Origin: Allonocardiopsis opalescens
Lineage (GTDB): Bacteria; Actinomycetota; Actinomycetes; Streptosporangiales; Streptosporangiaceae
NCBI RefSeq assembly: GCF_003002095.1
Contig: NZ_PVZC01000006.1
Location: 248,001 to 312,000 of the forward strand
Length of the DNA stretch: 64,000 nt
Reading direction: 5' to 3'
The notes under the pieces are model-generated. The model did no database searches. It saw nothing but the letters and a program-made list of their open reading frames with translations, and was not told the origin of the DNA. This document shows, one piece after another, positions 1 to 9,129 of this stretch. The stretch's first letter is position 1, and each line of letters starts with the position of its first letter. The position numbers and the translations under genes are program-made.

Positions 1-174
1 CGGGGCTGTGGACGGCGGCGCCGGCGCGCGCCGGCCTGTGGACGAATCGCGGGCGGGGGCGGCCGCGGCCCCGGTGCGGGTGTATGGTGCCCGGCCCGCC
101 GTCGGCCGGCCGGGCGCGCCGGGGGCCGACGGGCCGCGCGCCGCCGCCCGCAGCGCTGGACGGGAGGTCCGGGC

Positions 175-2238
175 GTGAGCTCTTTCCCCTTCGACACGGT
201 GCTGGTCGCCAACCGGGGCGAGATCGCGGTGCGAGTGATCCGCACCCTGCGCGCGCTGGGGCTGCGCTCCGTCGCCGTGTACAGCGCGGCCGACGCGCAG
301 GCGCGCCATGTCCGCGAGGCGGACGCGGCCGTGGCGATCGGACCGGCCGCGGCGGCGCGCAGCTATCTGGACGCCGAGGCGATCCTGCGCGCGGCCGCCG
401 CCTCGGGGGCGCAGGCGGTGCACCCGGGCTACGGCTTCCTGTCCGAGAACGCCGACTTCGCCCGCGCCTGCGCCAAGGACGGCCTGGTGTTCATCGGACC
501 GCCGCCCGCCGCGATCGAGGCGATGGGCGACAAGGTGCGCGCCAAGCGCACCGCCGCCGGCGCCGGGGTGCCGGTGCTGCCCGGCTTCGCCGAGGAGCCG
601 GGGCGGCCGCTGGACGGCGCCGCGCTGGCCGAGCGGGCCGCCGAGGTCGGCTACCCGCTGCTGGTGAAGCCCTCGGCCGGGGGCGGCGGCAAGGGCATGC
701 AGGTCGTGCGCGGGCCCGGTGAGCTGGACGGGGCGGTCGCCACCGCCCGCCGCACCGCGCTGGCCGCCTTCGGCGACGCCACCCTGCTGGTCGAGCGGTA
801 CCTGGAGCGGCCCCGGCACATCGAGGTGCAGGTCTTCGCCGACGCGCACGGCGAGGTGGTGCACCTGGGCGAGCGGGAGTGCAGCCTCCAGCGGCGGCAC
901 CAGAAGATCATCGAGGAGGCGCCCTCACCGCTGCTGGACGCCGCCGCCCGCGCCGCGATGGGCGCGCACGCGGTGGCGGCCGCCCGCGCCTGCGGCTACG
1001 TCGGCGCGGGCACGGTGGAGTTCATCGTCCCCGGCGGCGGTGGCGCGGACGAGTACTTCTTCCTGGAGATGAACACCCGCCTCCAGGTCGAGCACCCCGT
1101 CACCGAGCTGGTCACCGGCCTGGACCTGGTCGAGCTGCAGCTGCGCGTCGCGGCCGGGGAGCCGCTGCCGCCCGGCCTGGCCGACCGCGCCCCGCACGGC
1201 CACGCCGTGGAGGCCCGCCTGTACGCCGAGGACCCCGACCGCGGCTTCCTGCCCTCGGGCGGTCCGGTGCTGCGCTGGCGCGAGCCGCACGCCCCGCACG
1301 TGCGCACCGACGCGGGCATCGACGAAGGCGCCCAGGTGACCAGCGACTACGACCCCATGCTGGCCAAGGTCGTCGCCTGGGGCTCCGACCGCGCCACCGC
1401 GCTGCGCCGGCTGGACGCCGCCCTGGCCGAGACGGTGCTGCTCGGCCTGGCCACCAACCTCGGCTTCCTGCGCTCCCTGCTGGCCGACCCCGACGTGCGC
1501 GCCGGCGCGCTCGACACCGGCCTGGTGGAGCGGCGGCTCGCCGGCACGCGGGCCCGCGGCCAGGACGCTGCCGCCGTGCCTGATGACGTGCTGCTGGCCG
1601 CCGCCCTCGAACGGCAGCTCGCGCTGGAGCCGCCGCCCGGCGCCGCCGACCGCTTCGCGGTCCCCGACGGCTGGCGCCTCGGCGCGCCGCACCCCACCCG
1701 GTGGCGCTTCCGGCTCGCCGACGGGCGGACCGCCGAGGTGGAGCTGACCGGCCGCGCCGCCGGCGCGAGCGCCGCCGTGCAGGGCGCCGGCCCGCGCCGC
1801 GCCGCCGCCCGCCACGAGGGTGACGAGCTGCTGGTCGAGGCCGACGGCGCCACCACCCGCTACGCCCGCGCCCACCACGGCTCCACCCTGTGGATCGGCC
1901 GCGACGGGCTGGCCTGGCCGCTGGCCGAGCAGGAGCCGCTGGAGCGCGCCGCCGGACCCGGCGCCGCCGCCGACGGCCGGCTGCGCAGCCCGATGCCCGG
2001 CACCGTGCTGGAGGTTCGCGCCCGGCCCGGCGAGCGCGTCGCCGCCGGGCAGGTCCTGGTCGTGGTGGAGGCGATGAAGATGGAGCACGCCGTCACCGCG
2101 CCGATCGGCGGCGTACTGGCCGAGGTGCACGCCGTGCCGGGGCGGCAGGTCGCCCTGGACGCCGTGCTGGCCCTGGTGGAGCCCGAGGAACCCGAGCCCG
2201 GACCGGCCGCGCCGGCCGGCCCAGCGGATCAGGAGTGA
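175..2238 (+). CDS. accA1: Acyl-CoA carboxylase alpha subunit (biotin carboxylase + biotinyl domain)
   Basis: Biotin-dependent carboxylase subunit: it carboxylates its own biotin with bicarbonate and ATP in the cytoplasm and passes the carboxyl group to a separate carboxyltransferase (beta) subunit, which is not in the window and may lie just to the left. The 687 residues run as biotin carboxylase N-domain (from about residue 5, [10 protein letters not shown]), ATP-grasp domain with glycine loop GGGGKGM near 168-174, C-domain to about 450, a linker/BT region, and a biotinyl domain whose EAMKMEH motif carries biotin on Lys635. The GTG start is supported by GGGAGG 7 bases upstream. The acyl-CoA dehydrogenase starting 5 bases after the stop suggests branched-chain amino acid or propionyl-CoA metabolism; the exact acyl substrate cannot be read from sequence. 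Confidence 0.93.
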   Translation: MSSFPFDTVLVANRGEIAVRVIRTLRALGLRSVAVYSAADAQARHVREADAAVAIGPAAAARSYLDAEAILRAAAASGAQAVHPGYGFLSENADFARACAKDGLVFIGPPPAAIEAMGDKVRAKRTAAGAGVPVLPGFAEEPGRPLDGAALAERAAEVGYPLLVKPSAGGGGKGMQVVRGPGELDGAVATARRTALAAFGDATLLVERYLERPRHIEVQVFADAHGEVVHLGERECSLQRRHQKIIEEAPSPLLDAAARAAMGAHAVAAARACGYVGAGTVEFIVPGGGGADEYFFLEMNTRLQVEHPVTELVTGLDLVELQLRVAAGEPLPPGLADRAPHGHAVEARLYAEDPDRGFLPSGGPVLRWREPHAPHVRTDAGIDEGAQVTSDYDPMLAKVVAWGSDRATALRRLDAALAETVLLGLATNLGFLRSLLADPDVRAGALDTGLVERRLAGTRARGQDAAAVPDDVLLAAALERQLALEPPPGAADRFAVPDGWRLGAPHPTRWRFRLADGRTAEVELTGRAAGASAAVQGAGPRRAAARHEGDELLVEADGATTRYARAHHGSTLWIGRDGLAWPLAEQEPLERAAGPGAAADGRLRSPMPGTVLEVRARPGERVAAGQVLVVVEAMKMEHAVTAPIGGVLAEVHAVPGRQVALDAVLALVEPEEPEPGPAAPAGPADQE

Positions 2239-2243
2239 GCACC

Positions 2244-3428
2244 ATGTCCGACGCACCCGGCTACGGCCTGGCCGACGAGCACGAGTCGCTGCGCCGCGCC
2301 GTGCGCGAGTTCGCCCGCGCCGAGGTGGCGCCGGTGATCGGCGACTACTACGAGCGCGCCGCCTTCCCCTACGACATCGTCGCCAAGATGGGCGCGATGG
2401 GCCTGTTCGGCCTGCCCTTCCCCGAGGAGTACGGCGGGATGGGCGGCGACTACTTCGCGCTCTGCCTGGCCCTGGAGGAGCTGGCGCGGGTCGACTCCTC
2501 GGTGGCGATCACCCTGGAGGCCGGGGTCTCGCTGGGCGCGATGCCGGTCTACCGCTTCGGCACCGAGGAGCAGCGCGGCCGCTGGCTGCCCGACCTGTGC
2601 GCCGGCACCCGGCTGGGGGCCTTCGGACTGACCGAGCCGGGCGGCGGCACCGACGCGGGCGCCACCCGCACCACGGCGCGGCTCGACGGCGGCCAGTGGG
2701 TGATCGACGGCACCAAGGTGTTCATCACCAACTCCGGCACCGACATCACTGCGCTGGTCACGGTGACCGCGGTGACCGGCCGCGGTCCCGAGGGCCGCCC
2801 GGAGATCTCGGCCATCGTGGTGCCCTCGGGCACCCCGGGCTTCACCGTCGGCCAGAAGTACTCCAAGGTCGGCTGGAGCGCCTCGGACACCAATGAACTG
2901 GTCTTCGCCGACTGCCGGGTGCCCGCGGACCACCTGCTCGGCGAGCGCGGCCGCGGCTACGCGCAGTTCCTGCGCACCCTGGACGAGGGCCGCGTCGCGA
3001 TCGCCGCGCTGTCGGTGGGGCTGGCGCAGGGCTGCGTGGACGAGTGCCTGCGCTACTCCGCCGAGCGGACCGCCTTCGGCCGTGCCATCGGCGGCTACCA
3101 GGCCATCCAGTTCAAGATCGCCGATATGGAGGCGCGGGCGCACACCGCCCGGCTGGCCTACTACGACGCCGCCGCCCGGATGCTGGCCGGGCTGCCGTTC
3201 AAGAAGGAGGCGGCCATCGCCAAGCTGGTGGCCTCCAACGCGGCGATGGACAACGCCAGGGACGCCACCCAGGTCTTCGGCGGCTACGGCTTCATGAACG
3301 AGTTCCCGGTGGGGCGCTTCTACCGCGACGCCAAGATCCTGGAGATCGGCGAGGGAACCTCCGAGGTGCAGCGGATGCTGATCGCGCGGGAGCTGGGTGT
3401 GGGCCCCGAGGGCTCCCGCGCGTCCTGA
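2244..3428 (+). CDS. acdA: Acyl-CoA dehydrogenase
   Basis: FAD-dependent dehydrogenase that introduces the alpha,beta double bond into an acyl-CoA and passes electrons to electron-transfer flavoprotein. The 394 residues show the full family: helical N-domain, middle beta-domain with AFGLTEPGGGTDAG and WVIDGTKVFITNSG, and C-terminal helical domain with the FGGYGF and EGTSEVQRMLIAREL motifs; the Glu of EGTS is in the position of the catalytic base of short- and medium-chain enzymes. ATG chosen because AGGAG overlaps the stop of the upstream carboxylase gene at good distance, so the two genes are translationally coupled. Together with the carboxylase it fits a leucine/isoleucine or short-chain acyl-CoA degradation operon; chain-length preference is unknown. 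Confidence 0.93.
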   Translation: MSDAPGYGLADEHESLRRAVREFARAEVAPVIGDYYERAAFPYDIVAKMGAMGLFGLPFPEEYGGMGGDYFALCLALEELARVDSSVAITLEAGVSLGAMPVYRFGTEEQRGRWLPDLCAGTRLGAFGLTEPGGGTDAGATRTTARLDGGQWVIDGTKVFITNSGTDITALVTVTAVTGRGPEGRPEISAIVVPSGTPGFTVGQKYSKVGWSASDTNELVFADCRVPADHLLGERGRGYAQFLRTLDEGRVAIAALSVGLAQGCVDECLRYSAERTAFGRAIGGYQAIQFKIADMEARAHTARLAYYDAAARMLAGLPFKKEAAIAKLVASNAAMDNARDATQVFGGYGFMNEFPVGRFYRDAKILEIGEGTSEVQRMLIARELGVGPEGSRAS

Positions 3429-3472
3429 GCGCTCCGTCGGCCGGGCCCGCCGGCGGGCGGGCCGCCGGACGG

Positions 3473-3498
3473 CGTCCGCCCGCCGCGGCGGGCGGACG
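3473..3498. terminator. Bidirectional hairpin between convergent acdA and cvnD
   Basis: Perfect 12-bp inverted repeat (arm CGTCCGCCCGCC) with almost no spacer, placed between the ends of two convergent genes and 2 bp from the cvnD stop. GC-rich hairpins without a U-tract are the usual terminator type in such genomes. Confidence 0.6.
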
Positions 3499-3500
3499 GG

Positions 3501-4058
3501 TCAGCGCATCACGTGGGCGCTGCGGTTCACCGTCATGGCGTGCTGGACCAGGGTGATCAGCGCCGCCTTGGTGGACTCCCGGTTGCGGGCGTCGCACTGG
3601 ATGATGGGGATGTGCTGGTCGAGGGTGAGCGCGTCCCTGACCTCGTCGACGGAGTGCGGGTACTGGTTGTCGAAGCCGTTCACCGCGATCACGAAGGGCA
3701 GCATGGCCTCTTCGAAGTAGTCGATCGCCGGGAAGCAGTCGGCCAGCCGGCGGGTGTCGACCAGCACCACCGCGCCGATCGCGCCCTTGACGAGGTCGTC
3801 CCACATGAACCAGAAGCGGTGCTGGCCGGGGGTGCCGAACAGGTAGAGGATCAGCTCGGCGTCGAGGGAGACCCGGCCGAAGTCCATCGCCACGGTGGTG
3901 GTGGTCTTGTCCGGGGTCTTGCCGAGGTCGTCCACGCCCGCGCTCGCGCTGGTCATCACGGCTTCGGTCGTCAGCGGCATGATCTCGGAGACCGACCCGA
4001 CGAATGTGGTCTTGCCCACGCCGAAGCCGCCGGCAACGACGATCTTCACCGAAGTCAT
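3501..4058 (-). CDS. cvnD: Conservon GTP-binding protein CvnD
   Basis: Small GTPase-like protein of the actinobacterial conservon, thought to act with CvnA, CvnB and CvnC as a membrane-associated signalling complex resembling eukaryotic G-protein systems. The 185 residues begin TSVKIVVAGGFGVGKTTFVG, with the P-loop GGFGVGKT at about 9-16; a switch-like segment FGTPGQHRFWFMWDDL and VNGFD (weak NKxD equivalent) follow. The ATG at 4058 was preferred because the P-loop then begins nine residues in, as in the family; it sits 29 bp after the cvnC stop. Last gene of the minus-strand cvnABCD operon. Confidence 0.9.
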   Translation of the reverse strand: MTSVKIVVAGGFGVGKTTFVGSVSEIMPLTTEAVMTSASAGVDDLGKTPDKTTTTVAMDFGRVSLDAELILYLFGTPGQHRFWFMWDDLVKGAIGAVVLVDTRRLADCFPAIDYFEEAMLPFVIAVNGFDNQYPHSVDEVRDALTLDQHIPIIQCDARNRESTKAALITLVQHAMTVNRSAHVMR

Positions 4059-4086
4059 CGTGCCGCCCCCGGGATCGGGAGCATGG

Positions 4087-4686
4087 CTAGAGCTTGCGAA
4101 GTCCACTGAGCACCCTTTCGAGCAGGTTGAGGTCGGGGCGACCCTGGTCGAGCGCCGGCTGGCGGACCTGGACCAGGCGCCGGTCCGCCATGTCTCCGAT
4201 GAGGACCCGGGCCACCCCCAGCGGGATGCGCAGCAGCGCCGAGACCTCGGCCACGGAGCGCCACTCACGGCACAGTTCGCTGATGGCGCGCCACTCGGGG
4301 GTCTGGGCCGGACCGGTCACCGGTGGTGCGTCCAAGGACGACACCAGGGTTTCCAGGGCGAGCTCCGAGGTGGGACGCGTCCGTCCGCCGGTGACGGCGT
4401 ACGGGCGGACCAGCGAGCTCGGCGCCTCGCCCGCGTAGGGGTTCTCCTCGGGCCTGGCGCCGCGCTGCGACGCTCCGTCGCCCGGAGGCAGCGGGTCGAA
4501 GAGCGGATCATAGCCCGCGTTTCTGCCCTGCGTTGGCATGACGTACTCCTCGTCAAAGGCCCGGGTCGGGGAAGACGGTGAACCGTTCGCGTATGGGGGC
4601 GGGGGCGCCGACGGCTCGAAGGCCGCGGGCGGGAAGCGGGCAGAGTAACGGGACGGCCGTGAGTCTCCGCCGCTGCGCTGTGCCAT
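4087..4686 (-). CDS. cvnC: Conservon DUF742 protein CvnC
   Basis: 199-residue DUF742 protein, the third conservon component; its family role is in the CvnA-B-D complex, with no known enzymatic activity. The first half (about 1-100) is low-complexity, rich in Pro, Gly and Ser; the conserved part lies at the C-terminus (TPEWRAISELCREWRSVAEV, then a winged-helix-like segment IPLGVARVLIGDMADRRLV). The start is fixed by a perfect AGGAGG (4693-4698) 6 bases upstream of the ATG. Gap to cvnB is 29 bp and to cvnD 28 bp. Confidence 0.88.
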   Translation of the reverse strand: MAQRSGGDSRPSRYSARFPPAAFEPSAPPPPYANGSPSSPTRAFDEEYVMPTQGRNAGYDPLFDPLPPGDGASQRGARPEENPYAGEAPSSLVRPYAVTGGRTRPTSELALETLVSSLDAPPVTGPAQTPEWRAISELCREWRSVAEVSALLRIPLGVARVLIGDMADRRLVQVRQPALDQGRPDLNLLERVLSGLRKL

Positions 4687-4715
4687 CGGACGCCTCCTGG
4701 TGGGTGTGACCGTAC

Positions 4716-5102
4716 CTAGCGTACGGAGGGCGTGAGCGCCCTGCCCGCACGATCGACCAGCAGGGTCATCTCGTAGGCCACCAGGCCCATGTCGCAGTCG
4801 GCCATGGCGAGGACGGCCAGGCACGAACCGTCGCTGATCGCCATGATCAGCAGCAGGCCGTGCTCCATCTCGACCACCGTCTGGTTGACGGCTCCGCCGT
4901 CGAAGACGCGGGCGGCGCCCTGGGTGAGGCTGGCCAGACCGGAGGCGATGGCGGCGAGCTGGTCGGCGCGGTCCTTGGGGAATCCGGTCGACGCCACCAG
5001 AGGAAGGCCGTCGGAGGAGACCACGATCGCGTGCGCGACACCGGGCACTCGCTCGGCGAAACTGGTGATCAGCCAGTTCAAGTCATTCAACGGCTGGCCC
5101 AT
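4716..5102 (-). CDS. cvnB: Conservon roadblock/LC7 protein CvnB
   Basis: 128-residue roadblock/LC7-domain protein (MGQPLNDLNWLITSFAERVP; ISDGSCLAVLAMADCDMGLV). In the MglB-like part of this family the fold regulates a small GTPase, which fits the downstream CvnD. ATG at 5102 is the family-typical start and has AAGGACAGG upstream; a longer reading is possible but would add an unconserved N-terminus. Lies 129 bp after the cvnA stop, a wider gap than elsewhere in the operon, so an internal promoter is possible. Confidence 0.9.
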   Translation of the reverse strand: MGQPLNDLNWLITSFAERVPGVAHAIVVSSDGLPLVASTGFPKDRADQLAAIASGLASLTQGAARVFDGGAVNQTVVEMEHGLLLIMAISDGSCLAVLAMADCDMGLVAYEMTLLVDRAGRALTPSVR

Positions 5103-5231
5103 CGCAGTACCTGTCCTTTGCGTCTCCGGCGGTCGAGCGGCTGCGACCACCAGGTGTCGGGATTTGTGACTCTATTCCGGTTCAATGTCTAAGGGTAGGG
5201 ATACCGTTTGACGTTTCGTCGCGCCACCCCA

Positions 5232-8200
5232 TCACTGAACCCTCTTGATGGGCGTGGTGATGTCGCCGTTGCCGGACTGCGGGCCGCGTCGGCCGCCACC
5301 GGGGCGCGGGCCCTCGCCCGGACCGCCCTGCTGGCCGGCCTCGGCGCGGCCCTGGCGCAGGCCCTGCTGGAAGCTGGCGATCCGGCTGCGGACGCGCTCG
5401 GCGGAGCGGGCGCTCAGCGAGGGCTGGACGGGCGCGACCGTGGGCGCGGCGCCGGGCACCAGGTTGGCCCGGGGCACCCGCTTGGGCAGGCCGGAGTCGG
5501 TGGTGCCGGAGCTGGTGGGCTTGGCGGCCACTCGCGCCTTCTCCCAGCCCTGGTCGGCAGGCGAGGGGCGCCAGGCCGGCGGGGGCTCCACCGGCTCCTG
5601 GGCCCGGGGACGGCGCTCGGGGCGGGCCGGCGGGGCGGCGGCGGGCGGCTCGGGGGCCGGTGCCTCCGGCCGCTCGGTCCGCTCGGGGCGGGTGAAGCCG
5701 CCGGTCTGCGGCCGGGAGAAGCCGCCCGTCTCGGTGGAGGCGGCCGGGTCGGCGGCCAGCGGCTGCCAGCCGCCGTCGGTGCTGTCGGCGGCCGGCTCGG
5801 GGCGCTGCGACATCACCGGCGGCTGCACGGTGCGGCGGCTGAACCAGTCGGACTCGATCGAGTCGAAGATCGGCAGCCGGTCGGAGCTGGAGTCGCGGGA
5901 GGACGGGGGCGGCGGCACGACGGTGGGGGGCGGCGCCTCCCACGCGTTGCGGCTGGGCTGGCGGGTGGAGCCGGCGGTGTGCCGGTACTCGGGGACCGCC
6001 GGGCGCTCGGGCTCGCGCAGAGGTTCGGGCTCGGGCTCGGGCCGCCAGGGCTCGGGGCTAGCGGCGGCCGGGGGCTCGACGGGCTCGGGCGGCTTGGGCG
6101 CCGCGAACTCGTCCTCCTCGGCGCGGCGCTGCGCGGCGGCCAGCTCCCAGGGCGCCGGGGTCTCCTGCTGCGCGCGCTCGTTCTCCATCCGGCGCAGCCA
6201 GGTGCCGGTGTCCTCGACCGGGGAGTCCCCGGTCTGCGGCTCGGCGGGCTGCGCGGCGTCGGGGCCGCCGAAGGCCGACGAGGGGCCGAAGGCGGAGAAG
6301 GGCTCGGCCGCGGGCTCGGCGGCCGGGGGCGGCGGGGTGTGGGCGGTGGGCAGGGCCGGGCGCTCGGCGCTGGGCAGCTCGCGCTCGGGCTGCCTGGCCG
6401 CCTGGCCGCCGTCGCGCCCGCGGGCGGTGGGGTCGGAGACGGGCGGGCTGGCGGCGAAGGCGGCGGTCGCCTCGGCGAAGGTGTCGGGGATGACCGAGGG
6501 CGGCTTGGAGCCGCTCTCGCGCTCCTGCACCAGCAGCTCTTCGGGGACCAGCACCAGCGCGCTGATGCCGCCGGTGGCGGAGCTGCGCAGCTGGACGTGG
6601 ACGCGGTGGCGCTGGGCCAGGCGGCCGACCACGAACAGGCCCATGCGGCGGGAGACGGCGACGTCGATCTCGGGCGGGTTGGCCAGCCGCTCGTTGGCCT
6701 CCTCCAGCTCCTCGGCGGCCATGCCGATGCCCTCGTCGCTGACCTCCAGCATGCAGCCGCCGTTGGCGAGGGTGCGGCCGGACACCGCGACCCGGGTGTC
6801 GTGGGAGGAGAAGGCGGTGGCGTTCTCCACCAGCTCCGCGACCAGGTGCACGAGGTCGTTGACGACCCGGCCGGCCACGGCGAGGCCGGGCTGGGCGGTG
6901 ACGTCGACGCGCTCGTACTGCTCGACCTCCGACAGCGAGGCGCGCAGCACGTCGATCAGCGAGATCGGGGTGTTCCAGCGGCGCGCGCTCTCGTGGCCGG
7001 ACAAGACCAGCAGGTTCTCGTTGTTCCTGCGCATGCGGGTGGCGAGGTGGTCGAGCTTGAACAGGCTGCCCAGGCGGTCGGGGTCGTCCTCGCCCTGCTC
7101 CAGGCCGTCGATCAGCCGCAGCTGCCGCTCCACCAGGGTCTGGCTGCGGCGGGAGAGGTTCACGAACATCGCGTTGACGTTGCTGCGCAGCGCGGCCTCG
7201 TCGCCGGCCAGCCGGAGCGCCACCTGGTGGACCTCGTCGAAGGAGCGCGCCACCTCGCCGATCTCGTCGGTGGAGTGCACGTCGATCGGTTCGACGGAGG
7301 GGACCGAGGCGGCGTCGCCGCTGAGGCGCAGCTCCTGGATCTCGTCGGGCAGCCGCTTCTGGGCGACGTCGAGGGCGCCGGAGCGCAGCCGGCGCAGCGG
7401 GCGCACCATGGAGCGGGCCACGACGGTGGTGACGACCAGGACCAGGGCCAGCAGGCCGACGATGATCGCCGCCTCGACGGCCAGGCGGGCCTGCGCCTCG
7501 CCGCGCAGGGTCTGGGCGCGGTTGAAGATCTGGTCGCCCAGCTGGTCCTCGACGCTGTAGTACATGGCGCCGATCTCGGCCATGTCGGTGACCCACTGGC
7601 TGACGCCGGAGACGTCGGAGGCGCTGCGGAAGGGCTGGTCGTCGCGGACCAGGCCGAGGACGCGCTCGCGCACGGTGGCGGCGCGGTCCAGGGTGCCGCC
7701 GGTGACGGTGTCGTCGAACAGCTCGCGCTGGTCCAGGGAGGCGCTGGCGCGGAAGGCGACCAGCTCGCTGCCGTGCTGGGAGACCGCGTCGACGATCGAG
7801 TTGACCTCGTTGTTGCTCAGCTCGCCGGAGACGAGGCCGGCCAGCAGGATCGCGCCCTCGTGCCCCTGCTGCTCACGGGCGCGGGCCAGGGCGTTCAGCG
7901 CCCGGACGCTCTGCGCGATCTCGGAGTCGTTGGTGGTCTGCGCGATGTCCTCGGTGAGCGCCAGCACGCTGTCGATGACGTCGGAGTAGCGGTTGGTGGC
8001 CGGCAGCGCGGGCATCCGGGTGTCGACCGTGTAGGCGCGCAGCGCGGGCAGCTGGTTCAGCCAGCTGGTGACGGCCCGCATGTTCTGCCGGGTCAGCGCG
8101 GAGAACTCCGCGCCGTTGTCGGTCTCGGCGATCTGCACCTGGAGCTCGTTGGCCGCGGTCAGCACCTCGGTCTGCTGCGCGGTCAGCTCCTCGCGGACCC

Positions 8201-8576
8201 CGGCGTCGCGGTTCTGCGGGTTCGCTGAGGTGGAGACGTACTGGACGACCAGGTTGCGCTCCTGGGCCAGTTCGTCGGCGAGCCAGACCGAGGTGCGCCC
8301 GATCTCGGCGAGCTGCTGGACCCGGTCGTAGTTGTTGAAGTCGTTCAGCGAGGAGGACGCGCGAAGGCCCCCGAGCACGACCGCGACCAGGGTGGGGATG
8401 ATGATCAGCGCCAGGAGTCTGGAGCGGACCCGCCAGTTCTGCAGCTTGAAACGCGACCAACCCGCCCGGTCCTGGGAGGAGGAGGCGGAGAAGCCCGGGA
8501 GCACGGCCGGGACGGGCGGCCGCTTGGCCGCCTCGTTCTGGCCGGTGGTCGATGGTGTGGGCACGGACCTTCGCAA
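5232..8576 (-). CDS. cvnA: Conservon sensor histidine-kinase-like protein CvnA (nitrate/nitrite-sensing type)
   Basis: Membrane sensor of the conservon, 1114 residues. Transmembrane helix at about 53-70 (LLALIIIPTLVAVVLGGL), an extracytoplasmic NIT-type helical sensor region to about 360, second membrane helix near 362-385, HAMP linker, then an HATPase_c domain with N-box LVAELVENATAFS (about 575) and G-box VSDEGIGMA (about 613). I see no clear HisKA phosphoacceptor helix with H-E/D-x-x-R, as usual for CvnA. From about 690 to the end there is a 420-residue Pro/Ala/Glu-rich tail without recognisable domain, long for the family. Start is TTG at 8576; GTG at 8564 with GAAGG in front is an alternative. 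Confidence 0.88.
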   Translation of the reverse strand: MRRSVPTPSTTGQNEAAKRPPVPAVLPGFSASSSQDRAGWSRFKLQNWRVRSRLLALIIIPTLVAVVLGGLRASSSLNDFNNYDRVQQLAEIGRTSVWLADELAQERNLVVQYVSTSANPQNRDAGVREELTAQQTEVLTAANELQVQIAETDNGAEFSALTRQNMRAVTSWLNQLPALRAYTVDTRMPALPATNRYSDVIDSVLALTEDIAQTTNDSEIAQSVRALNALARAREQQGHEGAILLAGLVSGELSNNEVNSIVDAVSQHGSELVAFRASASLDQRELFDDTVTGGTLDRAATVRERVLGLVRDDQPFRSASDVSGVSQWVTDMAEIGAMYYSVEDQLGDQIFNRAQTLRGEAQARLAVEAAIIVGLLALVLVVTTVVARSMVRPLRRLRSGALDVAQKRLPDEIQELRLSGDAASVPSVEPIDVHSTDEIGEVARSFDEVHQVALRLAGDEAALRSNVNAMFVNLSRRSQTLVERQLRLIDGLEQGEDDPDRLGSLFKLDHLATRMRRNNENLLVLSGHESARRWNTPISLIDVLRASLSEVEQYERVDVTAQPGLAVAGRVVNDLVHLVAELVENATAFSSHDTRVAVSGRTLANGGCMLEVSDEGIGMAAEELEEANERLANPPEIDVAVSRRMGLFVVGRLAQRHRVHVQLRSSATGGISALVLVPEELLVQERESGSKPPSVIPDTFAEATAAFAASPPVSDPTARGRDGGQAARQPERELPSAERPALPTAHTPPPPAAEPAAEPFSAFGPSSAFGGPDAAQPAEPQTGDSPVEDTGTWLRRMENERAQQETPAPWELAAAQRRAEEDEFAAPKPPEPVEPPAAASPEPWRPEPEPEPLREPERPAVPEYRHTAGSTRQPSRNAWEAPPPTVVPPPPSSRDSSSDRLPIFDSIESDWFSRRTVQPPVMSQRPEPAADSTDGGWQPLAADPAASTETGGFSRPQTGGFTRPERTERPEAPAPEPPAAAPPARPERRPRAQEPVEPPPAWRPSPADQGWEKARVAAKPTSSGTTDSGLPKRVPRANLVPGAAPTVAPVQPSLSARSAERVRSRIASFQQGLRQGRAEAGQQGGPGEGPRPGGGRRGPQSGNGDITTPIKRVQ

Positions 8577-9129
8577 CCTCTCGTCTGAACGGGTCCGGAA
8601 TCGCCAACGCTCTTCAAGCCACGGCCCGTGGGTCGCCGCGGTCTGATGTCGTTCGCTTCAGCACTCGATCGCTGCACGGTAGCGTAGCTCTCACAGCAGG
8701 GCGAAGCGTACCGAATCCGCCAAGCGGATCAAGGCGCGCGGAGTTTCCCAAATCACCCTACACACCATGGAGTGGCCAAACCCGCTGCGCTAGGCTTCCG
8801 TCGCCATCGGCAAAAGTCCTCGTCCGCAAGCGAATCGTCGCGGCGGACCCGACGGCGGCGGGCGATCCGGTGGCGTCGTGCGACACTTCGGACTCCGGTC
8901 GCCGCACCGGCCCGATCAGGTGCCGCCCGGCCGAAAAGCCGTATCGGGCCGTCCCCCCGGACGCTTCGGCCGGACCGCTCCGCTCCATCCAGCCGCATAT
9001 CCCCTGACATCCCCCGAATTTCGTTTTTGAACGGGAGCGTTCGGTGAATCCCTACACCGTACCGATACCGATCGTCTCGATCCCGGCCGCGCGGTGCGCC
9101 GCCGTCCGCCGCGGCACCGGGGGGCGCGG
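8577..9129. other. Divergent intergenic region between cvnA and the ABC transporter
   Basis: 553 bp without a supportable gene. It holds the putative cvnA promoter and, on the plus strand, an extended -10 like element TGCGCTAGGCT ending at 8796; the same 11-mer precedes the binding-protein gene at 13999-14009, which hints at shared sigma-factor use. The short inverted repeat GAACG-GGAG-CGTTC at 9029-9042 lies about 90 bp before the permease gene and could be an operator. Confidence 0.4.
8705..8732 (-). promoter_or_regulatory. Putative cvnA promoter with inverted repeat in the spacer
   Basis: On the minus strand TTGATC (8732-8727) and TACGCT (8710-8705) are 16 bp apart, about 130 bp upstream of cvnA. 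The spacer contains the perfect inverted repeat ATCCGC-CAA-GCGGAT (8715-8729), placed where a repressor could block RNA polymerase. Motif match only. Confidence 0.35.

Noticed and set aside
5208-8228. Very long open frame (about 1000 codons) on the plus strand opposite cvnA
   Set aside because: Translation is Gly/Ala/Arg/His-rich without domains; it mirrors the codon bias of the real minus-strand gene and has no ribosome site.
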